Below are positions 17,158-26,544 of a stretch of 64,000 nt of DNA, piece by piece (position 1 is the first letter of the stretch; each line of letters begins with the position of its first letter). The stretch spans positions 930,001-994,000 of the forward strand of contig CBDCWA010000004.1 in the NCBI GenBank assembly GCA_965223255.1. Direction: 5' to 3'. The DNA comes from CBDCWA01 sp965223255 (GTDB taxonomy: Bacteria; Pseudomonadota; Alphaproteobacteria; Rhizobiales; Hyphomicrobiaceae). The position numbers and the translations under genes were made by a program. The notes below the pieces were generated by a model. That model searched no databases, was not told where the DNA came from, and saw only the letters and a list, made by a program, of their open reading frames with translations.

Positions 17158-18198
17158 ATGCAAGCGACGAAATCAGCGCCGATTTTGATATCAGCGTGTA
17201 TCAGCCTCGCCTTTGCAGCCGCCAGTCTTGCTGGCGCAGTCTCGGCTGCCGCCAAAGCGCCGGAGGCATGCAAGGGCAAAAGCATTGTGCCGGCGCTCGC
17301 CCAATCACACCCAAAAGTGCATCAGGAGCTGATCAAAAAATCGCAGGCAACGCCGCATGCAAATGCCGTCTTTTGGCGCATTTCCAAACCAGGAAACACT
17401 GCCCTCAAACCCTCCTATGTTCTCGGCACCGTACACACCAGCGACAAGCGCGTTACCCTTTCCAAGGCCAGTCGACAGGCCTTGCTGGGCGCCAGCACCG
17501 TCGCACTGGAGATCAAGAATTTTTCTCCCAACCGGTTCGCGGAAGTCATCAAAAAAGATCCCAGACTGATCCTGTATCTGGACGGCCAACGGCTCGATAA
17601 GAAACTTGGCGAGGCAGACTTTTCTAAGCTCGCAGGTATTCTTAGAAAACATAACGTCAACGCCAAGGTGCTTGGCGTGTTCCGCCCCTGGTTCCCATTA
17701 CTTCTCCTGGCATTTCCGGACTGTGAGCAGCACAAGGTCAGATCAGGAGCCCAATCGTTCGACAAACAAATCGCCAGCCTTGCCAAATCAAACAGCATCG
17801 AAATTGTTGGCCTTGAAACGATTGGCGAACAGATGAACGCATTTGCAGCGATCAGCGATGCCCACCAAATCTCACTCCTAAGACTGACTTTGGCCTATGC
17901 CGATCAGAGAGAGGACCAATTCGAGACCATTATTGACGCCTATGCAAAACGCAAACTCGGCCTCGTCCTTCATCTCGGCAAAGCCATGGCTCAGATAAAG
18001 GGCTTTGAAATTGCCAGCAGCGACGCCTTCAATGTCGCCCTCATCCATAAGCGAAACGACCGCATGTTTAAGCGCAGTTTACCACTCATCCAACGCGGCA
18101 ATGCGTTTATCGCGGTCGGCGCCGGCCACCTGATCGGAAAGACCGGGCTTGTGGCCCAGTATAAGCGTGCCGGCTATAAGCTCGAACCTATTGACTAG
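17158..18198 (+). CDS. TraB/GumN family protein (Tiki-like putative metalloprotease)
   Basis: ATG 17158 was chosen because GGGAG lies 8 bases upstream; the protein then has 346 residues and starts with a good signal peptide ending near AVSAAA. The family hallmark pair of Gly-x-x-His motifs is present: GTVH at residues 90-93, followed by VALEIKN, and GAGHLIG near residue 322. TraB/GumN proteins share a fold with Tiki metalloproteases; bacterial roles are mostly unknown. The protein should be periplasmic. It is convergent with an aminotransferase gene across an inverted-repeat intergenic region. Confidence 0.85.
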   Translation: MQATKSAPILISACISLAFAAASLAGAVSAAAKAPEACKGKSIVPALAQSHPKVHQELIKKSQATPHANAVFWRISKPGNTALKPSYVLGTVHTSDKRVTLSKASRQALLGASTVALEIKNFSPNRFAEVIKKDPRLILYLDGQRLDKKLGEADFSKLAGILRKHNVNAKVLGVFRPWFPLLLLAFPDCEQHKVRSGAQSFDKQIASLAKSNSIEIVGLETIGEQMNAFAAISDAHQISLLRLTLAYADQREDQFETIIDAYAKRKLGLVLHLGKAMAQIKGFEIASSDAFNVALIHKRNDRMFKRSLPLIQRGNAFIAVGAGHLIGKTGLVAQYKRAGYKLEPID

Positions 18199-18229
18199 AG
18201 CAATTTCGTCCGCACGGTGAGCCGCGATG

Positions 18230-18332
18230 TGCCTCTGTCGGTTCGGATATTGCTCTCGATCGTTGCGCGTAAGGTTTGAACTAACTCGATGATTCAAACG
18301 TAACGCACAAAGATGATTGCCGAATAGAGGCA
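18230..18332. repeat. Long imperfect inverted repeat between convergent genes
   Basis: The inner arms 18265-18280 and 18293-18308 match at about 13 of 16 positions around a 12-nt loop. The outer arms TGCCTCT (18230-18236) and AGAGGCA (18326-18332) also pair. The whole element fits between two convergent genes and could form one long hairpin. It may act as a bidirectional terminator or be a small dispersed repeat. Neither strand has a long T-run. Confidence 0.55.
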
Positions 18333-18377
18333 GCGGACGGCCGATACAATCATTTGAGGCCAACAGCCGCTAATAAG

Positions 18378-19580
18378 CTATCTGAGCCCACCGCAGAACT
18401 TCTGAATGCGCCGACAGGCATCCTCAAGTTCATCCTTGCTCGTCGCATACGAAATACGAAAGAACGGGCTCATCGCGAACGCTGCCCCATGCACAACTGC
18501 GACGCCTTCCTCTTCGAGGAGTGCGGTCACGAAATCCTCATCAGTTTCGATCTTTTGTCCCCCCGCCGAGGTCTTGCCGATCGCACCAGCACACGACGGA
18601 TAGACGTAAAACGCGCCTTCCGGCTTGAGACAAGTGATCCCATTGGCCTGGTTTAACATCGATACGACAAGGTCGCGCCGCTCGACAAACGCCTTGTTGT
18701 TTTCCGCAATAAAGTCTTGTGGCCCTTCGATTGCTGCCAGTGCGGCCCACTGGCTGATTGAACTCGGGTTTGTTGTCGATTGTGACTGCAGTTTGCACAT
18801 TGCTTTGATGAGATCTTCGGGCCCACCGGCATAACCGATCCGCCATCCCGTCATGCAATACGCCTTTGAGACACCATTTACGGTCAGCGTGCGATCGAAC
18901 AGTCCTGGCTCGATTTGCGCTGGCGTACAGAATTTATGATCGTCATAGAGGAGATGTTCATACATATCATCGGTCATGACCCAGACGTGCGGATAGCGCA
19001 TCAAGACATCCGTCACCGCCTTCAATTCGTCGTACGGATAGGCGGCACCGGTTGGGTTGGATGGCGAGTTCAAGATAATCCACTTGGTGTTCGGGGTAAT
19101 CGCTGCTTCGAGCGCCGCAGGCTGCATGCGAAACGCATCATCAATTCCGGCCGGTACAAATACCGGCGTCCCGCCTGCAAACCGCACAATATCGATATAG
19201 CTGACCCAACATGGCGTTGGGATAATCACCTCGTCCCCCGGGTTGAGCGTGGCAACGAATGCATTGAACAACACCTGCTTGCCGCCGGCGCCAACAGAGA
19301 TCTCCGACGTCTTGTAGTCGAGGCCGTTCTCGCGCTTGAATTTGGCTGCGACAGCCGCCTTCAGTTCCGGCATGCCATCAACATCGGTATACTTTGTCTT
19401 GCCCTTTGCCAGGGCGTCGATGGCCGCTTGTTTGATGTGATCAGGCGTATCGAAATCCGGCTCTCCGGCTCCAAGCCCAATAATGTCGCGGCCTTCCGCG
19501 GCAAGCGCACGTGCCTTCGTAGAAACCGCAATAGTCGCTGATGGCGTAATTCGTCCGATGCTTTCTGAAAAAAAGCTCAT
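18378..19580 (-). CDS. Class I aspartate-type aminotransferase (PLP-dependent)
   Basis: The frame is longer, but ATG 19580 gives MSFFSESIGRITPSATIAVS, the usual N-terminus of alphaproteobacterial aspartate aminotransferases (400 residues). These enzymes move the amino group between aspartate and 2-oxoglutarate, and some also use prephenate or aromatic amino acids. Visible marks are LGAGEPDFDTPDHI near residue 36, NSPSNPTG near 171, the PLP lysine Lys239 in SKAYCMTGWRIGY, and a C-terminal RISYATS. The protein is cytoplasmic. It is a single gene, divergent from a small membrane protein. Confidence 0.94.
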   Translation of the reverse strand: MSFFSESIGRITPSATIAVSTKARALAAEGRDIIGLGAGEPDFDTPDHIKQAAIDALAKGKTKYTDVDGMPELKAAVAAKFKRENGLDYKTSEISVGAGGKQVLFNAFVATLNPGDEVIIPTPCWVSYIDIVRFAGGTPVFVPAGIDDAFRMQPAALEAAITPNTKWIILNSPSNPTGAAYPYDELKAVTDVLMRYPHVWVMTDDMYEHLLYDDHKFCTPAQIEPGLFDRTLTVNGVSKAYCMTGWRIGYAGGPEDLIKAMCKLQSQSTTNPSSISQWAALAAIEGPQDFIAENNKAFVERRDLVVSMLNQANGITCLKPEGAFYVYPSCAGAIGKTSAGGQKIETDEDFVTALLEEEGVAVVHGAAFAMSPFFRISYATSKDELEDACRRIQKFCGGLR

Positions 19581-19926
19581 GTTTGCTTCTCTGATGTTTG
19601 GCAGACTGGCACTCGTTATTTGGCATAGACCGAGCCCGCATCCAAATAGTGAAACGCCGCCCGCTCTGGCTTCACCTCCCACCGACCCCGGCGGCCAGAT
19701 GAACCGTCCAACAAAGCCCGTGAAAAAGCGATCGTTGCATACCAACAACGCCTACAGCCCTAAGTCAATCCCGCCCGCATTTGCAGTGGAATTGCCATAG
19801 TCTAGACCCAATACGGACAGAACCGACCCGCATTGTGGCGACGCTCAACTTGGCCCAGGCGGGGCCGCACGTGTCATCCTGTGGCAATTGCATTGGCGAT
19901 GTCACAACCTATGTGCGACGGAAAAA
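19581..19926. other. Intergenic region upstream of the aminotransferase
   Basis: No convincing gene was found in these 346 bases between divergent genes. Plus-strand frames through it have no ribosome binding site and no family resemblance. Confidence 0.4.
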
Positions 19927-20229
19927 ATGTCACAACGAATGCATCTGTACCGACGCGCGCTGCGTCCAATACTCCAGGACTTCTGCCTCGGTCTGATGAT
20001 CGCAGCAGGCATCGTCCTTATTTGCCTTGCCGACAGCGGCCAAGAGGCAACATTGCTCGGTCTGCTGCAAACAGTCACGCTGGCTGCCGAATTGGCAGCT
20101 GTGCCCGAGCTGGCCGGCACCGTACTTTCGTTTGCCGGCATGTTGGCCTTCGGCCTCTGGTCCTGGCGGCATTTGGCGCAACACTGGGTTTTTCGCGCCA
20201 CTTCTCGCCATGCCCTGACCACAATTTGA
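19927..20229 (+). CDS. Small predicted membrane protein of unknown function
   Basis: A 100-codon frame from ATG 19927 gives a protein with a basic N-terminus, one clear membrane helix (about residues 17-36) and a second hydrophobic region near 65-85. The ribosome binding site is weak (GGAAAA). No family was recognised. It is followed 57 bases later by another exported or membrane-bound unknown on the same strand. The frame may be coding, but the evidence is only hydrophobicity and context. Confidence 0.4.
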   Translation: MSQRMHLYRRALRPILQDFCLGLMIAAGIVLICLADSGQEATLLGLLQTVTLAAELAAVPELAGTVLSFAGMLAFGLWSWRHLAQHWVFRATSRHALTTI

Positions 20230-20286
20230 AAGATCATGCGCCAAACCCCATATCGAGGTGTGGGATTTGCAAAAGAGAGATGAACG

Positions 20287-20772
20287 ATGACGATCAAACG
20301 CTCACCCCTGCTCGTCGCCGGCGCGGGCATGGCCTGCCTCGCGTTGACCTTATCCTGGCTTACCATCTCCAGTACCGAACGCGTCGTTGATGGCTGGTTT
20401 CAAGTTGCATCCAAAACTGAAGCCCAAAGGCACTCAGCTCGGCTGGCAGAACGCGCCAAAGCTGCCGAGCGCACCGCCTATTTCCGGCTGACGGCAGCTG
20501 GAAATCCGGTTTTGCCCGGTGTGTTCGGCCCCCTGACCAAGGGCAGCCGCATCACCGTCACTGGCGAAAAAGGGCAGCTCCAAACGCTTCAAGTCGCCGA
20601 TATTCGTCCATTTCACATTCCGGCGCGCTCCAAGGGCATCGCTCGTCGTAAATCAGTCTTGCTGGTAACCTTCAAGGATGTTTCGAGCCCCAGCGGCACC
20701 AAGATCCACATGCTGGTGGAACAATCCAAACCATTCGCACCGCCGCGTGGCACACTCGAACGGCCGCTGTAA
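20287..20772 (+). CDS. Exported protein of unknown function
   Basis: The 161-residue protein has an N-terminal hydrophobic segment (about residues 8-27) that fits a signal peptide or anchor. A helical, charged region follows (about 40-65), then a strand-rich domain of about 90 residues (GSRITVTGEKGQLQTLQVAD and onward). AGAGAG precedes the ATG. The family was not recognised. It probably faces the periplasm. The two small genes on either side also encode membrane proteins, but the spacings (57 and 236 bases) do not prove an operon. Confidence 0.6.
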   Translation: MTIKRSPLLVAGAGMACLALTLSWLTISSTERVVDGWFQVASKTEAQRHSARLAERAKAAERTAYFRLTAAGNPVLPGVFGPLTKGSRITVTGEKGQLQTLQVADIRPFHIPARSKGIARRKSVLLVTFKDVSSPSGTKIHMLVEQSKPFAPPRGTLERPL

Positions 20773-21008
20773 CTCAATCAGCTTTACCGCGCTCTTGAGC
20801 CTCGCCTCGCCGTGTCAGACCACGGTCACCTCTGTTTGACTGCGGCGCGGCCAGCGTCGGACCGGGCATTCTTTGCTGCACCCGGTGTCCTGACATGCTA
20901 GAACGCCAGTGCGTTGGCTTATCATCAGAAAACCTAGCCTGCGGACATCGGCCAGCTGTCGAACAGTTGGTCGCCGGTTGTGAAAATTACAGGGGAGTAT
21001 TGCGAGCG

Positions 21009-21188
21009 ATGCGTCTCAACCCGCCGTCCATCCTCATTTTTGTGATTTCTTTCGTCCTTGCCCTTCTTGCCGTCAGCACGAAGTTGACTTTCTTGAGCGT
21101 GCCCCACTATTTGCCGCATCAGGAATATTGGTTGGCGATCACGGCCTACGTGACCCTGATGATCGGCAATCTCGTCAAAGGCCTATAG
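21009..21188 (+). CDS. Short conserved membrane protein
   Basis: The 59-residue product has two predicted membrane helices (about residues 8-27 and 37-57) joined by a short loop, and begins MRLNPPSILIFVISFVLALL. Small proteins with this PPSILIF N-terminus and a C-terminal VKGL are common in Alphaproteobacteria; no function is known to me. GGGGAG lies 11 bases before the ATG. The longer frame starting at 20895 was not used, because its first 38 residues look non-coding. Confidence 0.7.
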   Translation: MRLNPPSILIFVISFVLALLAVSTKLTFLSVPHYLPHQEYWLAITAYVTLMIGNLVKGL

Positions 21189-21286
21189 CGGCCGGCTGTT
21201 TGACAAGATTGCTCCGGCGAAGGTTCGCGCGATGGCAAAAAGGCTAACAACGAGCAGGGCGCAGTGGTCTGATCGAGGAGTATAAA

Positions 21287-22423
21287 ATGCTGATCATAAA
21301 CAACGACGAAGTAAACCAGCTCTTGACGATGTCGGATTGCATCCGCGTACAAGAACAAGCCTTCAAGAAGCTGCCCTCTGGCGGTGCCATCCACCGCCCC
21401 CGCATCGACATCTATTATCCGTGCGACCGAGATGACGGCTATTATCGCTGGGGCACCATGGAAGGTGCGAATGACGGTTATTTTGCAATCCGCATGAAGT
21501 CCGACATCATCACCTGGCCAACTGAAGCCGATGGTAATTGGACGGAAGACAAATGGTGCCGCGAGCCCGGTACATATTGCGGACTGATCTTCGTTTGCTC
21601 GACACGCACCGGCGAACCCCTGGCGTTCATAAATGATGGTGCCCTTCAGCATATGCGCGTCGGCGGCGGCGCCGGAATTGGGACCAAATACCTCGCCCGC
21701 GAAGACAGTCATGTTGTTGGCATGTTGGGGTCAGGCGGTATGGCCCGCACATTCCTCGACGCCTTCACCTGCGTCCGCGACATCCAGCTGTGCAAGATTT
21801 ACAGCCCAAACCCGGCCAACCGCGAAGCATACGCAGAAGAAATGCGTGCCAAGCACAAGATCGAAATCCAGGTGTGCGACAATCCACGCGACGCCCTCAA
21901 GGGTGTCGATATCGTCTCGAGTGCCACAGACAGCATGCAACCGGTCTATGATGCAGACTGGCTGGAACCTGGCCAGCACGTCACCAATCTTGGCCGTCGC
22001 GAAATGCCGGATGCGGCCTCAGAGCGTTTTGATGTTGTCATCCGCCAGGGCACTGCCGGCCTTCAAATGCGCCAGACAGACCGCTTTCAAGCGGAACGCG
22101 GCCTCTCGCCAGCGGCCTTCATCGGCGGCACTGAAGAAGAGATGAAACGCATCCCGGCCAAGAACCCACAACCTGGATTTGGTGGCGACAGTCCGGAATT
22201 CATGGACCGCGGAAAGGGTGGCGATAAGCCGGACTTCGCTGACTTGGTCTCCGGCAAAGCAACAGGTCGAACCAACCGCGACCAAATCACATTTTACCGC
22301 AATGTCGGCAACCAGGGTCTGCAGTTCTCGTCCGTTGGCGGCTGGGTCTATGAGCAGGCAGTGGCAAACGGGCTCGGGCGTCAAATTCCAACCGAATGGT
22401 TCTTGCAGGACATCCGCGATTGA
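21287..22423 (+). CDS. Ornithine cyclodeaminase/mu-crystallin family protein
   Basis: This 378-residue NAD(P)-binding protein has the ornithine cyclodeaminase/mu-crystallin fold. The Rossmann motif GMLGSGGMARTFLDAF is near residue 147, and the substrate-side region AIRMKSDIITWP is near 66. Family members include cyclodeaminases, alanine or ketimine dehydrogenases and proteins annotated as tyramine oxidase subunit B, which this sequence resembles in length and in its insert around residues 45-100. The true substrate is unknown. GAGGAG precedes the ATG. It stands alone between a small membrane protein and the TPR protein. Confidence 0.85.
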   Translation: MLIINNDEVNQLLTMSDCIRVQEQAFKKLPSGGAIHRPRIDIYYPCDRDDGYYRWGTMEGANDGYFAIRMKSDIITWPTEADGNWTEDKWCREPGTYCGLIFVCSTRTGEPLAFINDGALQHMRVGGGAGIGTKYLAREDSHVVGMLGSGGMARTFLDAFTCVRDIQLCKIYSPNPANREAYAEEMRAKHKIEIQVCDNPRDALKGVDIVSSATDSMQPVYDADWLEPGQHVTNLGRREMPDAASERFDVVIRQGTAGLQMRQTDRFQAERGLSPAAFIGGTEEEMKRIPAKNPQPGFGGDSPEFMDRGKGGDKPDFADLVSGKATGRTNRDQITFYRNVGNQGLQFSSVGGWVYEQAVANGLGRQIPTEWFLQDIRD

Positions 22424-22530
22424 TGCCTTGAGATTTTGGCTGGGGAGTTTGCGATTCGACAAGGATGGACCGAAGTGTCCTGCTGCTATCCCCGCGCGTG
22501 TAACAGAAACGGCAGGATCAACGAAAGTAC

Positions 22531-24405
22531 ATGTCATCCCAAGCGGCTCAACCACAGAGCGATCCCGTCCAACTCTCGCCCGCCCAAGATGAGGCGATAG
22601 ATACGCTATTGCGCAAGGCAAATAGCCTATTGGAGCGCACCGAACGCCAGATCCTGCTTCTCTTATCGCTGTTCCATCGCCCAGCCAGTCCGACGGCCCT
22701 CGACGCACTATTGGTGGTGCCCGTAATCAAGGGATTGTCAGATCACGCACCAGAGCATCTTATTTTACCGCCGCCAAGTATCTGGCAACGTCTCGGGCTG
22801 TGGCGCTCCCACCATCATGCTGAAGGCGCTGATCCGGCAATAACCCGTGAGGACGCCGGCAAACTCTGGCAGGACGCGGTAAAGGCACTGCGCGACAAGA
22901 CACTCGTAAATCCGCCTTCCGACTCGCATCCGGATTATTTAAGCGCCCCGGAAAATGTGCGCCAGCGGGTGAGCGAACATTTACGCCGGCACAATCGAGA
23001 CGCTTGGCAAGCTGGTCATCTGCGCTTGTTTTCCTACTATCAGCGCCTATTGGCAAACCGCCATCCCCGGACTTTGGCGGAAATGGAACCGCTTTATGCA
23101 GCCATCGTCCATGGCTGTGCCGCAGATCAACACCAACACGCATTCGAGCGCGTTTATGAAGACCGCATGTTGCAGCGCCAAAGCCTCTATCTTGGCAAAC
23201 AACTGCGGGCCTACGAAGCCTGGCTCGAAGTGCTCGAGCGTTTTTTCGACGAGCCTTGGGTCAAGCCTCATGCCAATTTAAAACCCGCAAGTCAGCGCAC
23301 AGCCCTGGCGCAGGCCGGGTTTGCATTGCGTGGCGCCGGCCGCCTCACCGAAGCCACCAAGCCAATCCGCGCCGCCGTCGAATTGGCCATAGAATTAGAA
23401 GATTGGGCAGCGGCATCTGCTGAGGCCCAAAACCTCAGCGAAATTCTGTCCACCCTCGGCAATCTGCATGATTCCCTGCTAATTGCGCGCGACAGCGTGC
23501 GCTTTGCAGAAAAAACACCGGACACCATACGCCGGCTGTCCGCGCGCTCCAGGCTCGGCGATGCATTGCATCAGTTCGGAGAGCCGCGCCTGGCAGCCCG
23601 CAATTTCCGGCGTGCCGAACGCTGGCAACGGATGGCCCGAAAGGATCTGCCCTATCTGATTTCATTGCGCCATTACAATTATGCTGATCTTCTCTTGGAG
23701 CTCGGCCGCCACGATGAGGTACGGGTCCGCGGGCTTTACGCCTTGGAGGTCTCGCGCGAATTTCAAGGCCTTGGCATGGGACCATGGGACATTGCATTGG
23801 ACAAGCTCTCGATCGCACGCGCGGCACATGCCCAATGGCGCGATGCACAGGGGCTATCGAATGTGCCTTTTGCGCCGCCCTCGATCGATGAAGACGGAGA
23901 TCCTGATGCGCACCCTGGCGAAGAGGATCAGACCGTAACGGACACACTGCCGGCTTCAGTCCCAACGGTCCCCCAGATCAAGCAGGAGACCATTGAAGAA
24001 AACAAACTCGAAACCGATCACCACGATGTTGCTACGCGCGCCTATGATCAATCCGTTGACGAGCTAAGAGAAACGCGCCAGGTGCAGCATTTGCCCGCTG
24101 CTCTGATCGGGCGCGCCGCCTTTCGCAAGGACAACCGCGATTTTGAAGGCGCGCGCACCGATCTCGACGAGGCCGCTAGAGTGGCAAGCCAGGGCCCAAT
24201 GCCCTTGTATCAAGCCGATATTGCCCTTGCCCGGATTCATCTGGCCCTGGCACAGGACGCCAAACTTTCAAACCAAGAGCTTCGCGACACGATCAACAAA
24301 CTTTGGTTGGAAGCACGCGACATCATTCAAGCAAGCGGCTATCACCGCCGCGATCACGAACTTGAGCAATTAAAGGCACATTTGAGGGCGCTACCAGGTC
24401 TGTAG
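22531..24405 (+). CDS. Winged-helix plus TPR protein resembling the C-terminal arm of a STAND NTPase, without the NTPase
   Basis: The 624-residue protein starts with a helical region typical of the winged-helix domain that follows the NTPase in bacterial STAND proteins (LERTERQILLLLSLFHRP, residues 34-51). It continues with TLAEMEPLYAAIVHGC (about 185-200) and a long run of TPR-type repeats (residues 245-415 and 505-620). These blocks are the usual C-terminal sensor arm of NACHT/NB-ARC-type STAND proteins. No Walker A or B motif and no N-terminal effector domain are present, and there are only 107 bases between this gene and its upstream neighbour. An acidic, Pro/Glu-rich insert lies at about 450-500. 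The protein is cytoplasmic. It may be a stand-alone partner or inhibitor, or a truncated relic; the intact 624-codon frame argues against simple decay. Confidence 0.72.
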   Translation: MSSQAAQPQSDPVQLSPAQDEAIDTLLRKANSLLERTERQILLLLSLFHRPASPTALDALLVVPVIKGLSDHAPEHLILPPPSIWQRLGLWRSHHHAEGADPAITREDAGKLWQDAVKALRDKTLVNPPSDSHPDYLSAPENVRQRVSEHLRRHNRDAWQAGHLRLFSYYQRLLANRHPRTLAEMEPLYAAIVHGCAADQHQHAFERVYEDRMLQRQSLYLGKQLRAYEAWLEVLERFFDEPWVKPHANLKPASQRTALAQAGFALRGAGRLTEATKPIRAAVELAIELEDWAAASAEAQNLSEILSTLGNLHDSLLIARDSVRFAEKTPDTIRRLSARSRLGDALHQFGEPRLAARNFRRAERWQRMARKDLPYLISLRHYNYADLLLELGRHDEVRVRGLYALEVSREFQGLGMGPWDIALDKLSIARAAHAQWRDAQGLSNVPFAPPSIDEDGDPDAHPGEEDQTVTDTLPASVPTVPQIKQETIEENKLETDHHDVATRAYDQSVDELRETRQVQHLPAALIGRAAFRKDNRDFEGARTDLDEAARVASQGPMPLYQADIALARIHLALAQDAKLSNQELRDTINKLWLEARDIIQASGYHRRDHELEQLKAHLRALPGL

Positions 24406-24433
24406 GGCACCGTGCAGTCCCCGAGTTGCGCTC

Positions 24434-25219
24434 TCACATAAGTGCCTTCAGCTCAGCCGTGCACGCCCTACCGTTGGCCTGCATCAACTCGATCGCGCCT
24501 TGGTTGTACCAGTCTGCAACCGCATCTTGATAGGCCGGCCGCGCCTTGAGCCGCTCGAACCATGAACTGATTGTCGGCTTGTCGTCCCACAACCAATTGA
24601 GCGCAAGGTGATCCAGGCGCAGGATGTATGGCGTCAGCCCTATATCCGCGAGCGAATAAGTCTCACCAGCGAGCCACGGGCTATTGCCGAGGACCGCATC
24701 CATATCCTCAACGGCTTTCCTGAAGCGCTGAAGCGCGCCCGGCAAGAACTTAGACTCGACCCCCTTGAGTACATTTTCCGACATGAATTCCCGGCGCACC
24801 GGATCCGGGATCGCGGCAATATTTTTTTCGACCGCCTCTCTGCCGTTCAGCGCAAACATTTCATGGCGAAATGCAATACTGAAACTGACCACCGCCCCCA
24901 TGGCGTGGACACCATCGTCCAGTTGCTTCGTCCAACGGCGCATGCGCGCCCGCTCGATCGGATCTTTCGGGCGCAACGACGGTTCCGGCCAGCGGTCATC
25001 GATATATTCATTGATGATACTAGAATCGATGATCACCGCGCCGTCATGCACGATGGTCGGCACCACGCCGTTCGGATTGAGTTTGAGATAGGCTTCGTTC
25101 TTATGCTCGCCGGCTCTGAGATTAAAAGTATGGCTCGTAAAGGCCTGTCCTTTTTCCGCCAGCGCCAGCCGCACCTTCTGAGAACAGGTCGACATGTCAT
25201 TATGGTAGAGTTCCAGCAT
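24434..25219 (-). CDS. Glutathione S-transferase family protein
   Basis: The 261-residue protein has an N-terminal thioredoxin-like domain (MLELYHNDMSTCSQKVRLAL, with Ser10/Cys12 near the expected active site and NPNGVVPTIVHDG near residue 50) and a helical C-terminal domain. IINEYIDDRWPEP near 70 is typical of the glutathione site. Such enzymes conjugate, isomerise or reduce substrates with glutathione. It lies 69 bases downstream of a bicupin gene on the same strand. In gentisate and maleylacetoacetate pathways a GST-type isomerase follows the ring-cleaving dioxygenase, so an isomerase role is possible but unproven. AGGGAG precedes the ATG. Confidence 0.88.
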   Translation of the reverse strand: MLELYHNDMSTCSQKVRLALAEKGQAFTSHTFNLRAGEHKNEAYLKLNPNGVVPTIVHDGAVIIDSSIINEYIDDRWPEPSLRPKDPIERARMRRWTKQLDDGVHAMGAVVSFSIAFRHEMFALNGREAVEKNIAAIPDPVRREFMSENVLKGVESKFLPGALQRFRKAVEDMDAVLGNSPWLAGETYSLADIGLTPYILRLDHLALNWLWDDKPTISSWFERLKARPAYQDAVADWYNQGAIELMQANGRACTAELKALM

Positions 25220-25287
25220 GCAGCTACGCTCCCTGCAGTAAAAAAGGCTTTATTGTTCAGTCTTTGCTTAGAACATCGTGAGGCATA

Positions 25288-26490
25288 TCAAATCGGCGGG
25301 CCGATCGACTGCGGGCCTTTGATGACTCCGGTCAGTTCTGATTCGGGAATAGCCATGATTGCGGCCTCGTCGAACAGGTCGCCCATCTCTGAGGGAAGAC
25401 CGGCCTTCGCCATCTCTTCCAAATATTTGCGATGAATGCGCGGGTCCTGATCTTCGTATTCAATCTGCCGGCCGCCCTTATCGACGGAAATCGATTCACC
25501 ACCTTCCGCGCTACGCCGGCGTAGCGCGATCAACGGGTAGCGCGCACTGCCCAAGCTGCAGGCGAGATAGCGGGCCGGTATCGTGCCGGTATTGAAATGC
25601 ATGTGGAACATCCAGAAAGGCGGCGTATACATAAAGCCATGCTTCCAGGGCAGTTCCACGAATTCGCTATCCCCTTCATACCAGAGGAGTGAATAGCCCG
25701 TGCCATCGACCGCATGCACATGCGTGCCGGCCGCATGGCGATGCGCTTTCTTATATCGACCCGTCGGGATTTGCGACATGTGTGAATGCTGGGTGCCATC
25801 GGCCAGAATGAAGAAGACATTCATCGATCCCTTGCCGCGTGATTCCAGCGAATACAGTTTGAAGGTCGTCAGATCATGGACGAAGTTGGTCTCCCAAAGA
25901 TTGATCTGTCCAGCCTTGCCGGCCCGCTCGACCGGCACCAGCTCGCCCTCGCCTTCGAACAGATTGGGCTCCCCGAACCGCTCCTTGAACACAAAGGGAT
26001 TGTCGAACACAAAATCCTGGTTGTGATAGAGGTTGAGCGTGAGCGGCGCATCATTGGTGCACGACAGGCGCACTCGTTCCTGGCCCGATCCGTTGAACAC
26101 TTGATAGGTGCAGTTGAGCGGGATCGCGAACAACGCCTTTGGCCCCCACTCGAAGGTCTGCTCCTCTCCTGACGGCAGGATCAGCCGTGTCGTGCCGTGC
26201 CCTTCGAGCACATAGATGAACGCCTCATAGAGGTGCTTGATCGGCGCGGTTTTCTTGCCCGGCGCGATCTCCAATACATAATTGGCCATGAAGTCGCCGC
26301 GCCCATGGGTGTGGGCAAAACAGCCACGGGCATCGAAACGCGCCCAATTGTCGGTCTCAAGCGCCAACAGGTCATGGCCGAAATCGAGGTGCACGGGGAT
26401 GCCCTCCCCTTGAGCCCACTCCAAATAGGGGTCGACCAAAAACTTGCCCTTGAGATCTACTTCAGATGTTGCCCCACCCTGATCCGTCAT
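25288..26490 (-). CDS. Bicupin protein, gentisate-dioxygenase-like in size and layout
   Basis: The 400-residue protein contains two cupin barrels. The first is around residues 65-160 (FAHTHGRGDFMANYVL, HLYEAFIYVLEGHG, ALFAIPLNCTYQVFNGSG). The second is around 215-330 (HRHAAGTHVHAVDG with FWMFHMHFNTG). His-rich metal motifs are clear in the second barrel. Two-domain cupins of this length include gentisate and 1-hydroxy-2-naphthoate ring-cleavage dioxygenases, but the sequence does not match those closely enough to name it. GGGAG precedes the ATG. It is flanked on the same strand by an SDR (54 bases upstream) and a GST (69 bases downstream), suggesting a three-gene catabolic unit. Confidence 0.78.
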   Translation of the reverse strand: MTDQGGATSEVDLKGKFLVDPYLEWAQGEGIPVHLDFGHDLLALETDNWARFDARGCFAHTHGRGDFMANYVLEIAPGKKTAPIKHLYEAFIYVLEGHGTTRLILPSGEEQTFEWGPKALFAIPLNCTYQVFNGSGQERVRLSCTNDAPLTLNLYHNQDFVFDNPFVFKERFGEPNLFEGEGELVPVERAGKAGQINLWETNFVHDLTTFKLYSLESRGKGSMNVFFILADGTQHSHMSQIPTGRYKKAHRHAAGTHVHAVDGTGYSLLWYEGDSEFVELPWKHGFMYTPPFWMFHMHFNTGTIPARYLACSLGSARYPLIALRRRSAEGGESISVDKGGRQIEYEDQDPRIHRKYLEEMAKAGLPSEMGDLFDEAAIMAIPESELTGVIKGPQSIGPPI

Positions 26491-26544
26491 TGCTGTCTCC
26501 CTAGTATCGTTTTGTAAGTCTCGTGCTCCCCAGGCAGGTTCGAT

